DNA of 64,000 bases from a virus, in IMG/VR virus record IMGVR_UViG_3300040809_000996, positions 62,001 through 126,000 of that record; one strand, 5' to 3'. How positions within the stretch are numbered: position 1 is the first letter of the stretch; every line of letters begins with the position of its first letter. This document shows positions 1 through 8,393 of the stretch, piece after piece. Position numbers and translations under genes: made by a program. Below the pieces are notes generated by a model, which was given only the letters and a program-made list of their open reading frames with translations, was not told where the DNA came from and ran no database searches.

Positions 1-209
1 CTACAGCAACAGCTGGAATTAATGTTGCAATAAGTGAAACCGGAACAATTGGTGTTGCTGATTATATTGAATTCAATACACAAATTGTACCAAATGGAGT
101 TTTAGAAAGAACAGGAATTGTTGTTCATGACGGTTATTCAGTAATGGTTCGGTCTGATGTAGCAAATATTACAGCCATAGCATACGGAATAGAAACATCA
201 ACATTATAA
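1..209 (+). CDS. 3' end of a virion-type protein (truncated by window start)
   Basis: An open frame runs from the window edge to a TAA at 207-209 and encodes about 68 residues beginning TATAGINVAISETG. The visible part is rich in Val, Ile, Thr and Gly with alternating hydrophobic residues, as in the beta-rich ends of phage baseplate or fibre proteins. The next gene follows after 9 bp with the Shine-Dalgarno sequence AAGGA, so the two are probably co-transcribed. The start lies outside the window and the family cannot be named; a structural role is inferred from the neighbours. Confidence 0.6.
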   Translation, partial: TATAGINVAISETGTIGVADYIEFNTQIVPNGVLERTGIVVHDGYSVMVRSDVANITAIAYGIETSTL

Positions 210-218
210 GGATGATTA

Positions 219-680
219 ATGGGTAGAAGAGTACAATATGGATCTAGTTTTGTATCATTACCAGTTGGATATGGAGTAGATAGCACCAGACCGGATCCTG
301 CAGTTCAAGGAGCATTGTTTTTCAATACAGATAAACATACTCTAGAAATTTATGACGGAGACGGTTGGCATTCAATTCGAGATATGCACAGTGTTGATAT
401 ACAAAGCGATACAAATGTTGTGGTCAATAAACATTATTGGGTAGACTGCTTACCAAACTCTGGATTTACAGTTACACTTCCAACATCACCATCAAAGTAC
501 GACAAAATTACTTTTACTGATAAAAATAATTCAATTAACAACATCAGAATATTTAGAATTAATCCAGGATCTAATCCAATTATGGGCACAACTGATGTCA
601 TGGAAGTTACCACAACTGGTGCATCTTTTACTCTTATATGGTTCGATAATACCGAAGGATGGAGAGTTGAAAATATTTAA
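219..680 (+). CDS. Virion structural / fibre-like protein
   Basis: 153 residues with an AAGGA ribosome site 9 bp before ATG. Residues about 31-52 hold a short module, GALFFNTDKHTLEIYDGDGW, that recurs in phage fibre and baseplate proteins and in several other proteins of this window (gp14, gp18, 31622-32452). The remainder is beta-rich and ends in a Trp-containing strand. No enzyme motif is visible. It sits 2 bp before the first adhesin gene and is probably a virion component of the same operon. The exact role is not recognised. Confidence 0.6.
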   Translation: MGRRVQYGSSFVSLPVGYGVDSTRPDPAVQGALFFNTDKHTLEIYDGDGWHSIRDMHSVDIQSDTNVVVNKHYWVDCLPNSGFTVTLPTSPSKYDKITFTDKNNSINNIRIFRINPGSNPIMGTTDVMEVTTTGASFTLIWFDNTEGWRVENI

Positions 681-682
681 GG

Positions 683-1540
683 ATGACTATGGCGTTTGAT
701 TATCAGACTTTAAAAAATTATACAAACGACAGCTTAATTGATAACACTTTACTACAATCAAATATAGGAACAGATCAAATAGTAAATGCAAATTTGATTG
801 ATGATTCTATAACCGCAAACAAATTTGCCGACGATGCTGTTGTAAATTCAAATAGCAAAACAACTGGTACATTACCAACTTCAAAAGGCGGAACCGGATT
901 AACATCTTTAGGAGGAGCCTTCAAAGCTATACGAAGTACAGGTAGCTCATTAGATTACCACGAACATGGTTTAAGATCAATGAGTGTTTTTACAGGGAAT
1001 GGTACATGGACTAGACCTGCAAATGTAAGATATATCAAAGTTCAAGTACAAGGCGGTGGCGGTGGTGGCAGTGGTCACGGAGAAGGCGGTGGTGCCGGTG
1101 GCTATGCTGAGAGATATCTTGATGTAACAGGAATCAGTTCTGTAGGAGTAACTATAGGTGGCGGTGGCAGTGGTACATATTATTCTGGTGCAGGAGGTAA
1201 TGGAGGCGGAAGTAGTTTTGGACCATATGTAAGTGCAAGTGCAGGTCATGGAGCTAATAGACAGAATCAACACTCAGGAGGAGTGAGCGGAAACGGATCG
1301 GGTGGCAATTTAAATTTACATTCAGGTGGCGGATTTAACCATCATGCATATAGTGCCCAAAGTTGTGCAAACACATTCTTTGGAGGTGGTGCTCCAGGAA
1401 ATCATCCCCAAGGTGGTCATTTTGCTCATAATCATCAAGGTTACTCTGCACCCGGCACAGGCGGAGCAGGCGCTCATTTTCATGGTCATAGAGGATCAGA
1501 CGGAAAACCAGGTATTATAATTATCACAGAATATTATTAA
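683..1540 (+). CDS. Glycine-rich tail-fibre adhesin, copy 1
   Basis: 285 residues. The N-terminal ~95 residues (starting MAFDYQTLKNYTNDS after MTM) are a polar fibre-type head with the motif GTLPTSKGGTG. The centre has the strand NGTWTRPANVRYIKVQVQ followed by poly-glycine runs separated by short loops, and the C-terminus is rich in Gly and His (GGHFAHNHQGYSAPGTGG, HFHGH) and ends in IIIITEYY. This layout matches the Gly-rich adhesins of T-even phages (gp38 type), whose poly-Gly sandwich carries the receptor-binding loops; that role is known for the family and inferred here. The start could be either ATG in MTMAF; the second matches its two paralogs. It is the first of three tandem copies. 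Confidence 0.75.
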   Translation: MTMAFDYQTLKNYTNDSLIDNTLLQSNIGTDQIVNANLIDDSITANKFADDAVVNSNSKTTGTLPTSKGGTGLTSLGGAFKAIRSTGSSLDYHEHGLRSMSVFTGNGTWTRPANVRYIKVQVQGGGGGGSGHGEGGGAGGYAERYLDVTGISSVGVTIGGGGSGTYYSGAGGNGGGSSFGPYVSASAGHGANRQNQHSGGVSGNGSGGNLNLHSGGGFNHHAYSAQSCANTFFGGGAPGNHPQGGHFAHNHQGYSAPGTGGAGAHFHGHRGSDGKPGIIIITEYY

Positions 1541-3190
1541 GGCAATTTCAATGGCATTTAATTATCAACTATTAAAAAAATTAACAAATGATTCATTTAT
1601 AAGTGGTTCAATAACAGGAACAGATATAGGAAATGAAGAAATTACAAATACAGAAATTGCCAGTAATACTATCGAAGCTGCAAAATTTGCAGACAATAGT
1701 GTTAATCTCACATCAACTAGTGTGTCAGGTACATTACCTGTAAACAAAGGCGGAACTAATACAACTGCCAGTGGAAATCCTTTTGAAATTTTAATGTCAA
1801 ATAGTGCTAACAATTCTTTATCATTTAGACCATATGGTATAAAAGGAATGGTAGTTTTTACAAGTAATGGTACATGGACTAGACCGTCAAATGTTCGTTT
1901 TATTTGGGTACAAGTGCAAGCAGGCGGTGGCGGTGCAAGTGGCCACGGAGAGTCAGGAGCTGCCGGGGGTTATAGTGAAAGAATTTTAGAAGTTGAAAAT
2001 GCAAATATTTCAAGCGTAGCAGTAACTATAGGTGGCGGCGGCGGTGGTACATATTATTCTGGTGCAGGAGGTAACGGAGCTGGAAGTAGTTTTGGACCTT
2101 ATCTTAGTGCAGGTGGAGGCCATGGAGCGAACAGACATAATCAACATAATGGCGGACTTAGTGGAGGAGGATCTGGTGGTAGTTTAAATTTACATTGTGG
2201 TAGTGGCGGAAGCCACGAACAAAGATCTTCTGGAATGGGAGGATCTTCATTTTGGGGAGGACCTGCACCTGCCGGACACCCCCAAGGTGGTCATTTTGCT
2301 CATAATCATCAAGGTTACTCTGCTCCTGGCACAGGCGGTACATCTGGATATTATTCGGGTCACAGAGGATCAGATGGTAAACCAGGCATTATTGTTATAA
2401 CAGAATTTTATTGAAAGTTAATTATGGCGTTTAATTATCAACTACTAAAAAATCTAACAAATCAATCTGTAACAAACGAATCGTTAGAAACAACAAGTTT
2501 TGCCAATAATACTATTGCCACTGCTAACATAGAAGATAATACTATTATAGAAGATAATATCAAAGATGGAGCAATTGATTATAGCACTTCAACGGTGGCA
2601 GGAACAATGCCACGAGATAAGGGAGGAACTGGATTATCAACAATAGGAAGTAATCAACAACTCCTAAGACGAACAAGTGCTTCGGGTAGCGCTCTAGAAT
2701 ATGCTAATTTAGGGTTCAGTGGAATTTCAGTATTTACATCAAACGGAACATGGAATAAACCAGCCGGAGTTAGGTATATTAGGGTAAAAGTACAAGGTCC
2801 TGGTGGTGGTGCAAGTGGGCACGGAGAGTCAGGTGGAGCCGGAGGGTATGCAGAGAGAATAATGAACGTAGATAGCATCAGTTCTGTAAGTTGTAATATA
2901 GGTGGCGGTGGCAGTGGTACTTATTATTCTGGTGCAGGAGGAAATAGCGGAACAACATCTTTTGGACCATATGTAAGCGCAAGTGGAGGCCATGGAGCTA
3001 ACAGACAGAATCAACACTCTGGCGGTGTGAGCGGAAACGGATCAGGTGGCAATTTAAATATACATCAAGGCGGTGGCGGTGCCCACCATCACAGTTTTGG
3101 ACCAGGTGGCACCAGTTATTTTGGAGGAGCAGCACCAGGAGGACATCCCCAAGGTGGTCATTTTGCTCATAATCATCAAGGTCACTCTGC
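1406..3190 (+). repeat. 44-bp conserved block repeated in the three adhesin genes
   Basis: The stretch beginning ccccaaggtggtcatttt is at 1406-1449, 2280-2323 and 3147-3190. The first two copies are identical over 44 bp and the third differs by one base. It encodes PQGGHFAHNHQGYSA. Such DNA identity inside divergent paralogs points to recent duplication or gene conversion. The interval given spans all three copies. Confidence 0.85.
1551..2414 (+). CDS. Glycine-rich tail-fibre adhesin, copy 2
   Basis: 287 residues, paralogous over the full length to the genes on both sides. It starts MAFNYQLLKKLTNDS, has the strand NGTWTRPSNVRFIWVQVQ near residue 105, then the Gly-rich core with GGGGGGTYYSGAGGNGAGSS, and ends GKPGIIVITEFY. 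Sequence between the glycine runs differs from the other copies (for example SGGSHEQRSSGMGGSSFWGG), which is where a receptor-binding protein would vary. The final ~60 residues are almost invariant. Ten bases separate it from copy 1. A role in host recognition is inferred from family and position. Confidence 0.75.
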   Translation: MAFNYQLLKKLTNDSFISGSITGTDIGNEEITNTEIASNTIEAAKFADNSVNLTSTSVSGTLPVNKGGTNTTASGNPFEILMSNSANNSLSFRPYGIKGMVVFTSNGTWTRPSNVRFIWVQVQAGGGGASGHGESGAAGGYSERILEVENANISSVAVTIGGGGGGTYYSGAGGNGAGSSFGPYLSAGGGHGANRHNQHNGGLSGGGSGGSLNLHCGSGGSHEQRSSGMGGSSFWGGPAPAGHPQGGHFAHNHQGYSAPGTGGTSGYYSGHRGSDGKPGIIVITEFY

Positions 3191-3281
3191 TCCTGGCACA
3201 GGCGGTACCGGAGGATATTTTCATGGTCACAGGGGATCAGATGGTAGACCAGGCATAATCGTTATAGAGGAATACAAATGA
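2424..3281 (+). CDS. Glycine-rich tail-fibre adhesin, copy 3
   Basis: 285 residues, starting MAFNYQLLKNLTNQS. It has the same architecture: a polar N-terminal fibre domain with the motif GTMPRDKGGTG, the strand NGTWNKPAGVRYIRVKVQ near residue 110, a Gly-rich core and a His-rich end (GAHHHSFG, HFAHNHQGHSAPG, YFHGHRG). The C-terminus overlaps the next gene by 4 bp (ATGA), so translation is probably coupled. Three expressed copies could give mixed fibres or a reserve of recombining receptor specificities; neither can be decided from sequence. Confidence 0.75.
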   Translation: MAFNYQLLKNLTNQSVTNESLETTSFANNTIATANIEDNTIIEDNIKDGAIDYSTSTVAGTMPRDKGGTGLSTIGSNQQLLRRTSASGSALEYANLGFSGISVFTSNGTWNKPAGVRYIRVKVQGPGGGASGHGESGGAGGYAERIMNVDSISSVSCNIGGGGSGTYYSGAGGNSGTTSFGPYVSASGGHGANRQNQHSGGVSGNGSGGNLNIHQGGGGAHHHSFGPGGTSYFGGAAPGGHPQGGHFAHNHQGHSAPGTGGTGGYFHGHRGSDGRPGIIVIEEYK

Positions 3282-3772
3282 AAAAAGTTTTAATGTCGTA
3301 TCAAGGTTTTGTAAGTGAAATTCGCGATCCTGGAGAAGAATATGAAATTTATGACGGCCCAGATGCAACTATAGCATGGGTTAATGCTCCGGATAATGTT
3401 ACTTTAGATTGGACACTAGAATGGAGTCCGGCACAACAAGATATGGTATGGGTAGAAAGAGATGGCGGTTTTACCAATACCGCAGTTGCAAGGCAAGTTG
3501 CATATGGAACAGTTGGCGAACAATTAGACATGCTTTATCATGAACTAAAAGAATCTGGTACAATAAGCCAAAATGGCACATGGTACCAGCATATTAGTTT
3601 GGTAAAAGATATAATAGACAAACCAACAGTTAAAGAAGAATTTTTAACTGCAGAGGATCAACAGGCTGCACTAGAAAATACAGAACCTTCTATTGATAGA
3701 TCTCCAGTTCCGTCAACTATGGAACTACCAGCATGGCGTAGATATTCCGTTTGGCTCAATTCTAATTCATAA
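3278..3772 (+). CDS. Phage structural or fibre-assembly protein
   Basis: 164 residues overlapping the third adhesin by 4 bp. The central part, RQVAYGTVGEQLDMLYHEL (about residues 77-95), is a signature I associate with marine phage virion or tail-assembly proteins; these often follow fibre genes. The C-terminal third carries several acidic residues and ends AWRRYSVWLNSNS. Nine tryptophans make it unusually Trp-rich. No catalytic motif is seen. Possible roles are tail-fibre chaperone or baseplate component. It closes the structural block before the accessory island. Confidence 0.6.
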   Translation: MKKVLMSYQGFVSEIRDPGEEYEIYDGPDATIAWVNAPDNVTLDWTLEWSPAQQDMVWVERDGGFTNTAVARQVAYGTVGEQLDMLYHELKESGTISQNGTWYQHISLVKDIIDKPTVKEEFLTAEDQQAALENTEPSIDRSPVPSTMELPAWRRYSVWLNSNS

Positions 3773-3786
3773 TCTAAATATCTTTG

Positions 3787-3794
3787 CATAAATA
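3787..3794 (+). promoter_or_regulatory. Candidate late promoter CATAAATA
   Basis: CATAAATA matches the T4-type late octamer (reported as NATAAATA in marine T4-like phages). It lies 20 bp before the first halogenase gene, which also has an AGGA ribosome site, and would start the plus-strand half of the accessory island. Confidence 0.5.
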
Positions 3795-3814
3795 TCCCAT
3801 AACAGGAATAATTT

Positions 3815-5431
3815 ATGCACATTAAAAAAGTTGTAATTATAGGCGGCGGAAGTTCAGGCTGGATGACAGCAGCCGCTTTAAGCAAATGTTGTCCCCATTT
3901 ATCTATAACACTTGTAGAATCTAAAATAATAGGAACAGTTGGTGTAGGTGAAAGTACACTAGGACATATTAATAGATTTTTGCGGCTTTTAGATCTAAAA
4001 GATGAAGATTGGATGCCAAAATGCAATGCAACATATAAAAATTCAATACGTTTTACAAATTTTAGGATTGGGCAAGGCGAATCGTTTGAATATCCATTCT
4101 CAGAAGGATTAGACTATACAGATAAACCCGGAGGAACTGATTCCTGGTCTGAATTAGCAACGCTTTATCCTGACGAGTTTCCTCCGGAATCATTTGCTGA
4201 ATTTTTTTGCACCGGAAACACATTATTAGCAAAATATAATAAACAAACAAAAAACAAAGATAAATTATTAAGAAATTTTGATTTTGATTTTGACACAGCA
4301 TATCATCTTGATGCGCAATTATTTGGTCAATATTTAAAAGATAATGTAGCAATACCAAATGGTGTTGAGCACATAATAGGTGATGCTCATTCATTTAAAA
4401 AAGATCACTTAAACAATATAACAGACATACTTTTAATCGACGGAAGAACTCTAACTGCTGATCTTTGGATAGATTGCACAGGATTCAAATCACTTCTATT
4501 AGAAGATTGGATGGGTTCTGCATTTATGCCATTTACAAAATATTTGGCTAATGATAGCGCATGGGCATGTCGTTTGCCCTACACAGATAGAAAAAAGCAG
4601 ATGCTAAATGTAACAGATTGTTTTGCTCTAAATAATGGATGGGTTTGGACTATTCCGTTATGGAACAGAATAGGAACAGGATATGTTTATTCTAAAAGAT
4701 TTATTGAAAAAGAGAATGCCGCTATTGAATTTAGTAAACATTTAGAAAAAATTTATGGTAAAAAAATAGCAGATAAAGCAGAACTATTTCCTATTAGTAT
4801 TAGACACGGTAAAAGAAGAAGAGCATGGTTGAATAATGTTTTAGGAATAGGACTTAGTTACGGATTTGTAGAGCCGTTAGAATCAACAGGTTTGCTAACC
4901 ACTCACGAAAATATAGTAAAATTATTAGATGTTTTAAATAGACGAAATGGATATGTAACAAGGGCAGAAAAAGATGCCTACAATTTAGCAGTTGATTTTG
5001 ATGTAACAAAATTTAGAGATTTTGTATCGCAACATTATGCATTGTCACAGAGAACTGATACACCTTATTGGAGATGGTGTACACAAATTAATGAGTATGT
5101 TCCGGAACAATTTAATGAATTTGTTTTAAATCAAAATCAATATACAAATTTTCTAGGAAGCATGATAAATCATCATTATCATAGCGATTATATAGGAAAT
5201 ATGTACATTGCAGCTGGAATGGGGTTAAAATCTATTGCTACAAAAAATCTTATATTTAATTTTAATGATACAAAAAATTTAGCAACAAAAAAAGAACAAA
5301 TTGGTTTTACTAAACGTGCTTATTTTAAATATAGAGAGGCTATTACAAAACATGTTCTTACACTTCCTAGTCATTATGATTTTTTAAAAGATAATATATA
5401 TAATGGCATAGATGAATATATTAACAAGTAA
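3815..5431 (+). CDS. FAD-dependent tryptophan-halogenase-like protein 1
   Basis: 538 residues, the usual length for flavin-dependent tryptophan halogenases. The N-terminal Rossmann motif is IIGGGSSGWMTAAAL (residues 8-22), followed by VGVGESTLGH. Lys75 in NATYKNSIRF matches the lysine that activates HOCl in PrnA/RebH; the family motif WxWxIP is complete (WVWTIP), and the glutamate of FVEPLESTG matches the second catalytic residue. All canonical features are present, so this is the copy most likely to be a working halogenase. Halogenases of this family need FADH2 from a flavin reductase; none is seen nearby. It heads the plus-strand operon and overlaps the next gene. The substrate is unknown; phage halogenases of this kind are known from marine cyanophage. 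Confidence 0.88.
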   Translation: MHIKKVVIIGGGSSGWMTAAALSKCCPHLSITLVESKIIGTVGVGESTLGHINRFLRLLDLKDEDWMPKCNATYKNSIRFTNFRIGQGESFEYPFSEGLDYTDKPGGTDSWSELATLYPDEFPPESFAEFFCTGNTLLAKYNKQTKNKDKLLRNFDFDFDTAYHLDAQLFGQYLKDNVAIPNGVEHIIGDAHSFKKDHLNNITDILLIDGRTLTADLWIDCTGFKSLLLEDWMGSAFMPFTKYLANDSAWACRLPYTDRKKQMLNVTDCFALNNGWVWTIPLWNRIGTGYVYSKRFIEKENAAIEFSKHLEKIYGKKIADKAELFPISIRHGKRRRAWLNNVLGIGLSYGFVEPLESTGLLTTHENIVKLLDVLNRRNGYVTRAEKDAYNLAVDFDVTKFRDFVSQHYALSQRTDTPYWRWCTQINEYVPEQFNEFVLNQNQYTNFLGSMINHHYHSDYIGNMYIAAGMGLKSIATKNLIFNFNDTKNLATKKEQIGFTKRAYFKYREAITKHVLTLPSHYDFLKDNIYNGIDEYINK

Positions 5432-6200
5432 ACTGACCTCTTTTTTTAAAAAAAAACAATTTATTAGATTTTATACTCTTGAACCAGGGGTTGCAAAATT
5501 GTATCCAATACAAAAATCCCGACTTGTAAAAAGAGATTGGTTAAAAATAAAACAAGAAGTAGATACTAATACTAAAAGTTCTCAAAATTGTCCAGGAATA
5601 CAGAAAATAATAAACACAGGATATATTTTAACTGCACCTGCTGATTTTATAATAAAAACAAACGGAGATGGAGTAAGTGTTTATTGGGACGAAAGTTATC
5701 AGTTTAATAAATGTGGACAAATGGCAGAATATGCATATATAAATACACACAATTCTATACAAACCGAACCTTTATTAAATGATAAAGATAATATCCTTAA
5801 GACTGTAATTAAAGTTGAAACTCCGTGGAGGGTTGAAGTTTCAAATAATATCATACTGCTTATAATGCCAGTTGCTTATAATAATGAAGATAGGTTTGAA
5901 GCTGCAACTGGTTTTTTAGATCCAAGTTACATGCATGTTTTAAATGTCCAGTTGTATTGGAAAAAATTAAATGACGAAATTTTGATTAAAGCAGGCACTC
6001 CTCTTTGTCAAATTTTACCAATAGATAAAAAGATATTGCAAGATTCTACTTACACTTTAACAGTTGAAGAAGCAACTAATGCTGATTATAAACTTGAAAG
6101 AGATTTTGTTTATGCTTCAAATTCTTCAATCTACAGGAAAGATTCTGTTTTGGCTAGAATTAAAAGACTAAATAGAATATTATCAAAAGGAAAAAAATGA
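5412..6200 (+). CDS. DUF6065-like protein, copy 1
   Basis: 262 residues, overlapping the halogenase end by 20 bp. It is a clear paralog of the minus-strand protein at 18549-19373: both share RFY.L.....LYP near the N-terminus, NCP.I.....GY.LTAPADF, VKVETPWR (here IKVETPWR), P.YNNE.RF.AA.G..DP.YMH, and .AGTPL.Q..PI. I associate this pattern with DUF6065, a family of unknown function often found next to halogenases and 2OG oxygenases. No classical catalytic motif is seen. The predicted fold is beta-rich and may be cupin-like, which is inference only. Its presence in both halves of the island suggests it is a core component. Confidence 0.6.
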   Translation: MNILTSKLTSFFKKKQFIRFYTLEPGVAKLYPIQKSRLVKRDWLKIKQEVDTNTKSSQNCPGIQKIINTGYILTAPADFIIKTNGDGVSVYWDESYQFNKCGQMAEYAYINTHNSIQTEPLLNDKDNILKTVIKVETPWRVEVSNNIILLIMPVAYNNEDRFEAATGFLDPSYMHVLNVQLYWKKLNDEILIKAGTPLCQILPIDKKILQDSTYTLTVEEATNADYKLERDFVYASNSSIYRKDSVLARIKRLNRILSKGKK

Positions 6201-6439
6201 TTTATGTTGATAAAATAAACAATGCATTAAAAAATCTTGAAAATAAGTCATTAGAAATAAAAAATGACTTAGAACGTATTGAAAATGAGTTTAATGATTT
6301 AAAACTTAACCCATACGGTATTACTAGTATAGATTTTGCATCCAGACAAGAACTAAGTTCTGATTTACTTAAAATAGAAGGAACAATAATGGGTCTACAA
6401 TTAGCGTTGGAGCTAATAGAAAATGAACCTATTGAATAA
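6197..6439 (+). CDS. Small acidic coiled-coil protein
   Basis: 80 residues, overlapping the previous gene by 4 bp (ATGA). Residues 5-35 are strongly heptad-like (LKNLENKSLEIKNDLERIEN) and a second helix fills residues 50-75. No Trp or Cys is present. A different small helical protein (19370-19645) stands next to the other DUF6065-like copy, so a small helical partner may be part of the set. Unrecognised family. Confidence 0.55.
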   Translation: MIYVDKINNALKNLENKSLEIKNDLERIENEFNDLKLNPYGITSIDFASRQELSSDLLKIEGTIMGLQLALELIENEPIE

Positions 6440-7004
6440 TGGAGTTAATCTTTTTACTCCTTATATTTACAAATTTCAATTTCCATTTGAATTTGAAATA
6501 TTAAAACCTAAAATTTATAACCTATTAGAAAATAATTCAGAAACAAGTTTATTAGAAATAGGAAATTCAAAATCGTCAATTAAAGCTAGCAACACTGAAC
6601 AGCCACATACTTGGGAAGAACTAAGTGAATTCCAAGAATGGCTAGGAAGTATGATTTATTTTATTAGGAAAGAAAATAAATTTATTTATGAATATAATGA
6701 AGTTACAGAATCATGGATTAACATTCATTATAAAGGTGGACAAACTTTAGAACATAGTCATAATTTTATAACATTTGTAGTTACGGCTTACTTACAAGTT
6801 CCTGATAATTCTGGATATATAGAGTTTAAAGACCCATTAGAATATCATAAATCTATATATCCTATTTTTCCTGAAGAATCTCTTTATAAAGAATTACCTG
6901 TAACCACTAATGATGTTTTAATATTTCCCGGCTGGTTAAAACACAGAGTCCAACCCAATTTAAGTGATCACGAAAGAATTATATTTACTTTTAACATAAG
7001 ATGA
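6423..7004 (+). CDS. Putative 2OG-Fe(II) oxygenase, PF13759/TIGR02466 type
   Basis: 193 residues. The core shows H111-S-H113, then a strand ending VTAYLQVPDNSGYIEF, a second metal-type histidine at LKH174RV after LIFPG, and R185 in the final strand IIFTFNIR. The order matches the TIGR02466 group of putative 2OG-Fe(II) oxygenases, and the other members here (7794, 17357, 20036) show the same HxH ... FP....H ... R pattern. It overlaps its neighbours by 17 and 4 bp. Activity is inferred; the HxH in place of HxD should be kept in mind. The substrate is unknown. Confidence 0.65.
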   Translation: MNLLNNGVNLFTPYIYKFQFPFEFEILKPKIYNLLENNSETSLLEIGNSKSSIKASNTEQPHTWEELSEFQEWLGSMIYFIRKENKFIYEYNEVTESWINIHYKGGQTLEHSHNFITFVVTAYLQVPDNSGYIEFKDPLEYHKSIYPIFPEESLYKELPVTTNDVLIFPGWLKHRVQPNLSDHERIIFTFNIR

Positions 7005-7804
7005 CAGAATTTAAAAGATGCTATCCTGATGCAAATAATTTTGACAAAGTAATTAAAATTCACAATGTTGACAATTGGAATTGTAAATATTTTTCAATTG
7101 ATAAAGATTATGGTTATTGGATAACTGATCCGCCGTTTGACATAAAGCATTTTGAAATTTTTAAAAATCTTATAGCATCTTTTCCAATACAAAAAGACAA
7201 TAGCGCATTAACGAATTTTGATCCTAACCCATTTGATAGCATACACTTACCAGAATGGATTTATAAAGATATTTGCTATTTACTTATTGATTTTTATTCA
7301 AAAAATATTTCTAATGATATATATTTAGAGCAAATACACGAATGGGGCAATTTATACTTTCGTGAATTAACTAAACCTATAAGTTGCTGGAGAATTCCTC
7401 ACGTAGATTATGTTAATGGCTTAGTTACTAATTTATGGTTTACAGATCATTCTCTTGATATGTCATGTACAAAGTTATTTCATTATGAAGGAAAAATGTA
7501 TGAAACTGTTTATGATTTTCAAGTTGACGAAACCCACAAATTTCATAAACAATGGGTAGAAATAAGCAGGAATGCTACTAGGGCAAATAATTGGTTTAAC
7601 ATGCCAGATGAGGAATTAAAGAAATGGGGATTTAATTTGTTAGCGTCAATACCTACAAACGAAAAAACTATGACAATGTACAAAGCAAACATACCGCACC
7701 TAGCATATGTAGATCCTGAAGTTGATTTTAGATGGAGTCATTCGTTTGCTTTTAGCTTTATACCTGTGCCAAAAACTTTAAATGATTTAAGATATGCATT
7801 TTGA
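7001..7804 (+). CDS. Putative 2OG-Fe(II) oxygenase-like protein
   Basis: 267 residues. H134-V-D136 in the segment RIPHVDYVNGLVTNLWFTD looks like the HxD metal motif, with a candidate distal histidine in NIPHLAYVD (H233) and arginine R244 in RWSHSFAFSF. The remainder does not resemble a family I can name. It overlaps the oxygenase genes before and after by 4 and 11 bp, and this position in an unbroken run of oxygenase genes supports the call. Confidence is limited because the spacing between metal motifs, about 97 residues, rests on a distal His that I chose by eye. Confidence 0.5.
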   Translation: MTEFKRCYPDANNFDKVIKIHNVDNWNCKYFSIDKDYGYWITDPPFDIKHFEIFKNLIASFPIQKDNSALTNFDPNPFDSIHLPEWIYKDICYLLIDFYSKNISNDIYLEQIHEWGNLYFRELTKPISCWRIPHVDYVNGLVTNLWFTDHSLDMSCTKLFHYEGKMYETVYDFQVDETHKFHKQWVEISRNATRANNWFNMPDEELKKWGFNLLASIPTNEKTMTMYKANIPHLAYVDPEVDFRWSHSFAFSFIPVPKTLNDLRYAF

Positions 7805-8393
7805 CCTTTATTTTCCGACGCCGATATGGTGGGAAGAGACTAATATAGATACAACTGATTTACTTAATTTGTGTTACGATATATACAAATATGACCCAAC
7901 AGGTCGCGAACTTAGTAATGACGGAGGATGGCAAAGTAAAGATTTTTTACCTACAGCATTTAAACCATTACAAATTTTAAATAATAAAATATTAGAACAA
8001 GCAGAACAATGCGTCAGAGATTATGGATATATAGAAAAATTATCAAAAGTAAAAATTGAAAATTATTGGTTTAATATTAATAAAAAAGGACATTCTAACT
8101 CACATCACATACATGATAATTCATTTTTATCTGGAGCATTTTATCTAAAAGCAACAGAAAATCAAGGAGATATTACTTTTTATAAAAATAGTCTAGCAGA
8201 TTATATTATTACAAGTCAAAGTTTTATCGAAAATTATACTCAAATTAGTTGCGGTGCTATTAGTTATAAACCAAAAACTGGAAAATTATTATTATTTCCA
8301 GGACATTTAGCTCACGGTGTTTCTAGAAATCCTACTGACGAAGATAGAATATCAATAGCATTTAATGTTAGGATTGATAGGATATATGAATAA
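7794..8393 (+). CDS. Putative 2OG-Fe(II) oxygenase, PF13759/TIGR02466 type
   Basis: 199 residues starting FDLYFPTPIWWEE after MH, a typical TIGR02466 start (name of a fold that begins 'FPTPIW'). The metal region is HHIHDNSFLSGAFYLKA (H105, H107, D108), which matches the family block H-x-H..S..SG.YYL. The distal histidine is H174 in LLLFPGHLAHGVSRN and R185 follows in DRISIAFNV. This is the most typical member of this family in the window. The gene overlaps both neighbours. The reaction would be hydroxylation using 2-oxoglutarate and O2; substrate unknown. Confidence 0.75.
   Translation: MHFDLYFPTPIWWEETNIDTTDLLNLCYDIYKYDPTGRELSNDGGWQSKDFLPTAFKPLQILNNKILEQAEQCVRDYGYIEKLSKVKIENYWFNINKKGHSNSHHIHDNSFLSGAFYLKATENQGDITFYKNSLADYIITSQSFIENYTQISCGAISYKPKTGKLLLFPGHLAHGVSRNPTDEDRISIAFNVRIDRIYE

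Noticed and set aside
977-1273. Antisense open frame rich in Ser, Thr, Tyr and Cys opposite the first adhesin gene
   Set aside because: It mirrors the Gly-rich repeats on the other strand, has no ribosome site or family features, and overlaps the real gene completely.
6197-6439. Idea that the small proteins at 6197, 12664 or 19370 are peptide substrates of the halogenases
   Set aside because: None contains Trp, and no leader/core layout or repeated core is visible.
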